Shown here: one piece after another, positions 59,111 to 64,000 of the stretch
How the letters are laid out: each line of letters starts with the position of its first letter
Position numbering within the stretch: position 1 is the first letter of the stretch
From: Streptomyces sp. G44
Lineage (GTDB): Bacteria > Actinomycetota > Actinomycetes > Streptomycetales > Streptomycetaceae
Length of the DNA: 64,000 nucleotides
Reading direction: 5' to 3'
NCBI RefSeq assembly: GCF_016905445.1
Contig: NZ_JAFEXF010000007.1
Span: 1-64,000, forward strand
Translations under genes and position numbers: made by a program
Notes under the pieces: generated by a model
Database searches by the model: none
Seen by the model: only the letters and a program-made list of their open reading frames with translations
Told to the model about the DNA's origin: nothing

Positions 59111-59412
59111 CGCGAGCACGACGCCGCCCGCCCGGATCCGGCGACCGCCGACCCGCAATCCGTGTCCGTGGCCCTTGTCCGCGTCCACCTTCGCGGATTC
59201 GACGCTTACGAATCTGCTGATCGTCACCATCAGGTGGGTGCCCTCGATCGCGGTGGGAGTCACCTTGCACAGCGACGGCCGCGACGAGATCCTCGGCACC
59301 GACTACGACGACTACGACTTGGTCGTGTCCCTCTGGGGCGCCGGTGTCGCAGACCCGGAGGCCATCTGGGACGACCCGCGTGGACCGCCGGCCCGCGGAC
59401 GGCGGCCGCTCC
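59111..59412. other. Intergenic region with possible gene debris
   Basis: A plus-strand frame near 59175-59390 contains STFADSTLTNLL, like the core of a STAS anti-anti-sigma factor, followed by an unrelated DYDLVVSLWGAGVADPEAIWDDP segment. No start or complete domain is present, so this is at most the joined remains of two genes. Confidence 0.35.
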
Positions 59413-60663
59413 TCAAGTGGTGGCCGGCGCCCCCGCCCCCACTGCGGGAGCCAGGCGCTCCTGGAGCGCACGGCGGTACGACGCGAGTCGGCCCGTCCGT
59501 CCGACGGTCAGCGCGCCGACCAGCCGGCCCGCACGGTGGTAGCTGACCTCCAGCCGTCGGCCCGTCAGGTCGTACTCCACTATCCGCGCTTCGTCCGAGG
59601 CGGACGGCAGGCCCACCGAGCGGATCTTCGCGCCGTGCAGGTCCGACCAGAAGGACGGCACGGACAGGAACGGCGTGGGCGTCCTTTCGTGTTCCCGCTC
59701 GGCGAGGAGCGTCTCGGCGGCGGCCGCGCCCTGCTCGACGGCGTTGGTCCAGTGGCCGAGCGCCAGGGGCTGGCCGTCGGCCAGCGGCTGGGGCACGCGG
59801 GCCACGTCGCCGGCCGCCACCACGCCCGGCACGACCGAACCGTCGGCCCGCAGGACGCGCAGACAGGGATCGCAGAGGACGCCGCCGTCATGGACGACGC
59901 CGGAATGGGCCAGCCAGCCGGTCGCGGGCACTCCGCCGAGCGCCAGGACGGCCAGATCCGCCCGGACGGTGGTGCCGTCGGAGAGGCGGACACCGGCGAG
60001 GCCTCCGCCGGGCCCGGGCAGGAAGCCCTCGACCGCGGTGCTGGTTCGCACCGTGATGCCGGCCTCGCGGTGGAGGGCGGCGACGTAGGCGCCTGCGGTG
60101 GTGCCGATGGCCTGTTCGAGGGGCTGGGGCGCCGCCTCGACGAGTGTGACGTCCAGTCCGCGCTCCCGCGCGGCCGCGGCGATCTCACCTCCGAGGAAGC
60201 CGGCGCCGATGACGACGAGCCGCTCCGCCGCGGCCAGGCCGGCCCGCAGGGCCAGCGCGTCGTCCCGGCCGCGCAGGGTGAAGACACCGGCCGGCAGCGG
60301 GGGTTGGGAGGCGGGCCAGCGGCGGGCGGTCGATCCGGTGGCGATGAGCAGTCCGTCGTAGGACAGCCGTGCGCCGTCGGAGAGGGTGACGGTCCTCGCG
60401 ACGGGGTCCAGCCTCACCGCCGCCCGGCCGAGCAGCCACCGGGCTTCCAGCCCGCCCGGCACGGGCAGTTCGACGCCGGGCGGTCGGTCGGCGTCGGTCA
60501 GGACGCGCTTGGACAGCGGTGGCCGGTCGTACGGCATGTGCGGTTCGTCGCCCACGAGGGTCATGGCGCCGGTGAAACCCCGCTCGCGCAGAGTCTGCGC
60601 GGCCCGCAGTCCGGCGAGCGAGGCGCCGACGATCACCAGTCCGTGCCGGTCGAAGGCGGTCAC
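59413..60663 (-). CDS. Ferredoxin reductase (FAD/NAD-dependent)
   Basis: A 416-residue pyridine nucleotide-disulphide oxidoreductase. FAD motif LVIVGASLAGLRAAQTLRERGF at the N-terminus, NAD motif LVVIGAGFLGGEIAAAARERGLDVTLVE in the middle, and the second FAD motif VVAAGDVA. It starts at GTG overlapping the ferredoxin stop (GTGA). It should pass electrons from NADH to the ferredoxin encoded just upstream. Confidence 0.87.
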   Translation of the reverse strand: MTAFDRHGLVIVGASLAGLRAAQTLRERGFTGAMTLVGDEPHMPYDRPPLSKRVLTDADRPPGVELPVPGGLEARWLLGRAAVRLDPVARTVTLSDGARLSYDGLLIATGSTARRWPASQPPLPAGVFTLRGRDDALALRAGLAAAERLVVIGAGFLGGEIAAAARERGLDVTLVEAAPQPLEQAIGTTAGAYVAALHREAGITVRTSTAVEGFLPGPGGGLAGVRLSDGTTVRADLAVLALGGVPATGWLAHSGVVHDGGVLCDPCLRVLRADGSVVPGVVAAGDVARVPQPLADGQPLALGHWTNAVEQGAAAAETLLAEREHERTPTPFLSVPSFWSDLHGAKIRSVGLPSASDEARIVEYDLTGRRLEVSYHRAGRLVGALTVGRTGRLASYRRALQERLAPAVGAGAPATT

Positions 60664-60857
60664 GAGGCGGCCGGCAGGACGGTGATGGCGCGTACCGGGC
60701 AGACCGCTGCGGCCTTCTGGGCCTTGTCGAGCAGCGCGTCGGACGGGGCGGCCTCGTACACGAGGTAGTCGTCGTCGTCGAAGGAGAAGATCTCCGGCGC
60801 CGCGAAGACGCACTGCCCGTGGCTCTCGCACAGGTTCATGTCCACGGTGATCTGCAT
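60660..60857 (-). CDS. Ferredoxin, 3Fe-4S type
   Basis: A 65-residue ferredoxin with Cys in CESHGQC and AAVCPVRAI: three ligands plus a non-Cys at the fourth position, the pattern of P450-associated 3Fe-4S ferredoxins. No P450 is encoded nearby, so the electron acceptor is unclear; the VOC or PNPOx-like proteins of the operon, or a distant P450, are options. Confidence 0.87.
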   Translation of the reverse strand: MQITVDMNLCESHGQCVFAAPEIFSFDDDDYLVYEAAPSDALLDKAQKAAAVCPVRAITVLPAAS

Positions 60858-60893
60858 GGTCGCTCCGTAGGGATGCCGTGATCGGTGTCGGTG

Positions 60894-60928
60894 TGTGCGG
60901 TGTGCGGTGTGCGGTGTGCGGTGTGCGG
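60894..60928. repeat. 7-bp tandem repeat, five copies
   Basis: Five copies of TGTGCGG between the PNPOx-like and ferredoxin genes. As transcribed on the minus strand it lies in the untranslated gap upstream of the ferredoxin start, where copy-number change could alter expression. Confidence 0.9.
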
Positions 60929-60940
60929 TGGGCCCGTAGG

Positions 60941-61864
60941 TCAGGCGACCGCGGGGTTGAAGCGCGAGTATTCGGGGCTGCTCCACCGCAGCGGTGAGGC
61001 GGCGGTGATCTCCCGTACGGCTTCGACGGAGAACTCGACCAGGCGCTGCGCACCGGGCACCCTGGCGATCTCGCCGGCGTCCCACACGGTGTGCGCGGTA
61101 CCGGACAGATGCAGGGTGGTCCCCGTCTCCCAGTCCGGGACGAGGAGCCCGGCCGACGAGTTGAGCAGCAGGTTGCCCAGGGTCAGGAACATGGCGTTGC
61201 CGACGTAGTCGGGCCAGCGCAGCAGGGTGGGGGAGAGGACCTGGACGAAGCCGGGATTGCCGCCACGGTGCGAGGCGTCCGCGTCGCCGTGGTCGGAGGC
61301 GGTGGCGACGAAGAAGGTGTCGGCCGTGCGCACCGCCCGCTGCTGGGCCGGGCTCAACTCGGAGCCGTCGGTGGCGACGGGGGCCGCGTCCCCGTTCCCG
61401 TCCCCGCCGTGACCGATCCTGCGGTGGTTCCTCTTCTGGAGGTACTTCGGGCAGTTCGCGATGACCTGGTCGAGGTCGACGCGCAGGCCGTCGTCCTGCC
61501 GGTGGGCCCGGCCGTTGATGCGCATCCGGCGCCGGGTGGCCGGCTCGATGGCGATCATCCCGATCCGGGCGGCCGGTCCGCCGGTCAGGACTTCGGCCAG
61601 CGGATCGTCCGGCAGGGGCAGGGCGTCGACCACCAAGGTGCGGGGGTCGGGAACCTTGAGGAATCCCGGCTCGCCCGTCAACTGGCTGGCCCAGACGCGG
61701 CCTTCCGGGTCGGTGCCGCCCAGCACGATCAGCGGCTGCGCGGCGAGGAAGTCCCTCGCCACGGGCGGAATGCTCGCGCCGATGCCGCCCAGCGAGAAGT
61801 CCGCCTGCTGAGCGAGACCGGCGCGCTGCTGCACCGCGATCTCGCCGTTGTGATACGTGGCCAC
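60941..61864 (-). CDS. Pyridoxamine-phosphate-oxidase-like flavin-binding protein
   Basis: A 307-residue protein of the split-barrel PNPOx-like superfamily. Paired blocks VLGGTDPEGRVWASQLTGEPGFL and DTFFVATASDHGDADASHRGGNPGFV suggest two related half domains. Members bind FMN, F420 or haem and often act on xenobiotics. The start is GTG with AAAGGA upstream. It is second in the operon after the VOC gene. Confidence 0.75.
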   Translation of the reverse strand: MATYHNGEIAVQQRAGLAQQADFSLGGIGASIPPVARDFLAAQPLIVLGGTDPEGRVWASQLTGEPGFLKVPDPRTLVVDALPLPDDPLAEVLTGGPAARIGMIAIEPATRRRMRINGRAHRQDDGLRVDLDQVIANCPKYLQKRNHRRIGHGGDGNGDAAPVATDGSELSPAQQRAVRTADTFFVATASDHGDADASHRGGNPGFVQVLSPTLLRWPDYVGNAMFLTLGNLLLNSSAGLLVPDWETGTTLHLSGTAHTVWDAGEIARVPGAQRLVEFSVEAVREITAASPLRWSSPEYSRFNPAVA

Positions 61865-61956
61865 GGCAGGTCCTTTCGAGCGTGCGGTTGCGTTCGAGGG
61901 CTGTCCGGGTGCCGGGCCCGCACCGGTTCCCGGCACCCGGACAGACGAGGGGCTTC

Positions 61957-62412
61957 CTAGAAGAACCCGCAGGTGGGGGCGGAGGGGGTCGGGGCGTCGG
62001 CCGGGTCGGCACCGGTGGGCGCGTAGATCTCGAGCCGGATGCCGTCGGGGTCGGTGAAGAAGATGCCGCCGGACGTGCCGTTCTCGCCGTGGGGGACGAC
62101 GCCGTCGTAATGGAACTCGGCACCCAGCTCACGCAGCACCTGCTCGGTGGCCTTCACCTCGTCGACGCTCTCCACCTGGAACGACAGGTGGTGCAGGCCC
62201 GGCCGGTCGGCCGGGAACGAGCCCGTGCTCTGCTGCCACAGCGCCACCAGCATCCGGTTGTCCCGGCCGAGGAACGCCCAGCGACGGTCGTCCTCCTTGC
62301 CCTCCGCCACCACTTCGAAGTCGAAGACGGCGCGGTAGAAGGCGAGGGAACGGTCGAGGTCGGTGACGTTCACTCCCACGTGACCGGTCTGCAGGGTCTT
62401 CGCCTTGGCCAT
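61957..62412 (-). CDS. VOC-family (glyoxalase/dioxygenase-fold) protein
   Basis: A 151-residue protein with two beta-alpha-beta-beta-beta modules: HVGVNVTDLDRSLAFYRAVFDFEVV, and HHLSFQVESVDEV to FFTDPDGIRLEIYAP, including His, His and Glu metal ligands. It may be an extradiol-type dioxygenase, a glyoxalase-like isomerase or a resistance protein. It is first in the operon and divergent from the CGNR regulator. Confidence 0.82.
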   Translation of the reverse strand: MAKAKTLQTGHVGVNVTDLDRSLAFYRAVFDFEVVAEGKEDDRRWAFLGRDNRMLVALWQQSTGSFPADRPGLHHLSFQVESVDEVKATEQVLRELGAEFHYDGVVPHGENGTSGGIFFTDPDGIRLEIYAPTGADPADAPTPSAPTCGFF

Positions 62413-62454
62413 GGTCCATCACATGCCTTCACTCGTCGTCGCAAGCCCGTCTTG

Positions 62455-62525
62455 CAACCGTTGAAACGAACTTTAGAGGTTAGAAACGGGGAGCGTCAAC
62501 CGTTAATCAACAGATGAACGGTTAC
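62455..62525. promoter_or_regulatory. AACCGTT-type operator repeats between the VOC operon and CGNR gene
   Basis: CAACCGTT occurs at 62455-62462 and 62497-62504, and AACGGTT in the opposite orientation at 62517-62523. The cluster of sites between divergent genes suggests control by the adjacent CGNR protein, similar to the GCGTT/GTTAC repeats beside the other CGNR gene at 906-1035. Confidence 0.5.
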
Positions 62526-62570
62526 GATGGTGGGGTGAACCTGCGTACCACGGAGGAAGGACGTCGCACC

Positions 62571-63143
62571 GTGCCACCTACTCCGGGGGCCGACCCTCGC
62601 CCACTGACCGACGAGCCGCTCAGCATCGACCTGCTCAACACACGCTGGATCGACGCCGGCGGTTACCACGACCTGCTGGACTCGCTCGACGGACTGGCGA
62701 CCTGGCTCGCCGCCCCCCTGGTGCGCCAGGCGCTCGGCGACCCGCCGGCCACGGCGGACCGCGACACCCTGGAACGGCTGCTCCAGGCACGCACGGCCCT
62801 CGACAAGGCCGTCGTGAACCCCCACAACCCCGACCCCGACGCGGTCGAGGCCCTCAACGCCGTGCTCGCGCACGGCCGCAGGGGACACCTACTGCGCCCC
62901 GACGGACCCGACACCTTCGTCGAAGTGCGGACCCCCTCCTGGCTGCCCGCGTGGCGGGCGGCCGAGGACTACCTGCGGCTGCTCGCGGAACGGCCCGAAC
63001 GGATCCGGCCGTGCGGCGACCCCGAGTGCGTCCTGCACTTCTACGACGTCTCCAAGAACGGCACCCGCCGCTGGTGCTCGATGGCCGGCTGCGGGAACCG
63101 CGTGAAGGCGCAGCGTCACTACGCACGCCGAAAGAGCGCCTGA
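62571..63143 (+). CDS. CGNR zinc-finger (ABATE-type) transcriptional regulator
   Basis: A 190-residue paralogue of the regulator at 345-905: N-terminal ABATE domain (LSIDLLNTRWIDAGG) and the finger CGDPECVLHFYDVSKNGTRRWCSMAGCGNR, here with the canonical CGNR. GTG 62571 with GGAGGAAGG upstream is chosen; ATG 62514 would lie within the putative operator. It is divergent from the VOC-PNPOx-ferredoxin-reductase operon and probably controls it. Confidence 0.84.
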   Translation: MPPTPGADPRPLTDEPLSIDLLNTRWIDAGGYHDLLDSLDGLATWLAAPLVRQALGDPPATADRDTLERLLQARTALDKAVVNPHNPDPDAVEALNAVLAHGRRGHLLRPDGPDTFVEVRTPSWLPAWRAAEDYLRLLAERPERIRPCGDPECVLHFYDVSKNGTRRWCSMAGCGNRVKAQRHYARRKSA

Positions 63144-63843
63144 CCACCAGGGCCAGGCGAGCCCGGTGGACCCTGGCCGGCCCGAGACCCGTGACCGCGC
63201 TGGTGGCCCCGACCACAGGGAGCAAGCCGACGCCCTCACACGCACCGACGGCTGGCCCGAGGTTCCACTGGCTCACGCGATGACCACCGCCCGCGATGAG
63301 GTGAGAACGCACCTCACAGACCGAGACGAGCAGGACGGGGCACCGCGTGGCGGCGGCCCGCCGCTCGCCGCAAGCGCCGCTCGTGCTCCCGGGGAAGGGC
63401 TGTAATGGACGGCCCCGCCACTGGGGGTGGTGGCGGGACCGTCGTGCCCGGAAGGGGGAGCCGAGCTGCCTGATGTGCTGGTGCCCTGGATCTGAAGTGG
63501 CATGCCCGCATGCGGCGGCGCCCGACGGCCGTCGGCTCCCTGCACCGGGCGGCGCCGCCCTCTGGGCCCGCTGCCGGATCGGGTGGCTGCGGCCGCGATA
63601 GCGAAGCGCGTGGTGCGGAGTTGGATGTCCGGGCCCGGTGTACTCCGGTCCGCGCACAGCCCAGTCGATGCTGCTGGGGTTGACCACCAGCTGACCGTGG
63701 GCGAACGGACGCACGGCGTGAGGGTGTGGCCGCAGAGCACGGAGTCGCCGTGGGGGTCTGATGGAACCGCTTCGGGGCGACGGGCGAAGGACAGGTGAAA
63801 GCCCACGTATTCGAGCATCGTCCCCTGGACGAGAGGAGCCCCG
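63144..63843. other. 700-bp intergenic region
   Basis: No supported gene. It contains a terminator-like hairpin at 63408-63443. Frames on both strands are Pro/Arg/Gly-rich shadows without ribosome-binding sites. Confidence 0.5.
63408..63443. terminator. Intrinsic terminator-like hairpin
   Basis: 14-bp arms (63408-63421 and 63430-63443) with one mismatch and an 8-nt loop, 265 bp after the CGNR regulator gene. Confidence 0.65.
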
Positions 63844-64000
63844 ATGACCGTCGGACCAGGCGTCCGCATCGGCACCGTGCGTGCCGATGCGGAGAGCGAC
63901 GCCTCAGTGATCGCGCGGTCCCGGGATGAGCCCGAGGCGTTCGCCGCGCTCTTCGACCGGCACGCCGACTCCGTGCACCGCTATGCGGCCCGCCGCCTCG
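63844..64000 (+). CDS. Sigma-70 family (ECF-type) sigma factor, 3' truncated
   Basis: Only the first 52 residues lie in the window; the gene runs off the right edge. GAGAGGAGC precedes the ATG. The sequence DASVIARSRDEPEAFAALFDRHADSVHRYAARRL is the region 2 start of ECF sigma factors. Whether the rest is intact cannot be judged. Confidence 0.72.
   Translation, partial: MTVGPGVRIGTVRADAESDASVIARSRDEPEAFAALFDRHADSVHRYAARRL

Overview
The window is high-GC actinobacterial DNA, almost certainly Streptomyces. Third codon positions are strongly GC-biased, GTG/TTG starts and ATGA/GTGA gene overlaps are common, and the gene content (gamma-butyrolactone autoregulator genes, SpoIIE/STAS modules, CGNR regulators, several biosynthetic clusters) fits an accessory, antibiotic-rich chromosome arm or a large linear plasmid. 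All assignments come from reading the sequence; no database search was run.

Layout. 1-2.3 kb: the C-terminal ACP of a polyketide synthase entering from the left, a CGNR regulator divergent from a LysE exporter, and a RelE-like toxin-antitoxin pair. 2.4-3.7 kb: a frameshifted secreted ribosome-inactivating protein fused to a cupin, with a 15-bp tandem repeat just upstream. 4-7.8 kb: a coupled PP2C phosphatase, B12-binding (photoreceptor-like) protein and STAS protein, then a MarR regulator. 7.8-15.6 kb: an autoregulator module (epimerase, large HTH protein, AfsA homologue, two TetR receptors), then a transposase-derived protein that seems to lack one catalytic Asp and an orphan OrfA-like HTH protein. 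15.7-20.1 kb: a cation/proton antiporter, a NatAB-like ABC exporter and a small regulator.

20.3-31.8 kb is a class V lanthipeptide cluster. Two precursor genes of 54 and 53 codons, too short for a standard ORF list, share the leader MNEKLIAGYAAYT and end in a single Cys. They sit with a halogenase-like flavoenzyme, a HopA1-type protein and an APH-fold kinase on the minus strand. Opposite are an M16 peptidase pair, an F420 reductase, a Cys decarboxylase, an APH-fold pseudokinase, an orphan HTH protein and an ABC exporter. Phosphorylation and elimination by the kinase/HopA1 pair, decarboxylation of the C-terminal Cys, reduction of dehydro-residues, possible halogenation of peptide 1, leader removal and export form a coherent pathway.

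32-39 kb: a mycoredoxin, a small secreted protein, a secreted RHS/YD-repeat protein followed by small membrane proteins, and transposase debris. 39-41.3 kb: an acyl-adenylating enzyme translationally coupled to a cyclodipeptide synthase.

42.3-59.1 kb: a second cluster I cannot match to a known product. It has a free-standing Thr-type A domain, a T-C didomain, an alpha/beta hydrolase, two methyltransferases, two Fe(II)/2-oxoglutarate oxygenases, a homocitrate-synthase-like enzyme fused to a cupin, an aconitase, an asparagine-synthetase-like enzyme, an ATP-grasp ligase and an MFS exporter. The gene set suggests a chain-extended hydroxy-acid or malate-type building block joined to threonine.

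59.4-64 kb: a ferredoxin reductase, ferredoxin, PNPOx-like and VOC operon divergent from a second CGNR regulator, and the start of a sigma factor running off the right edge.
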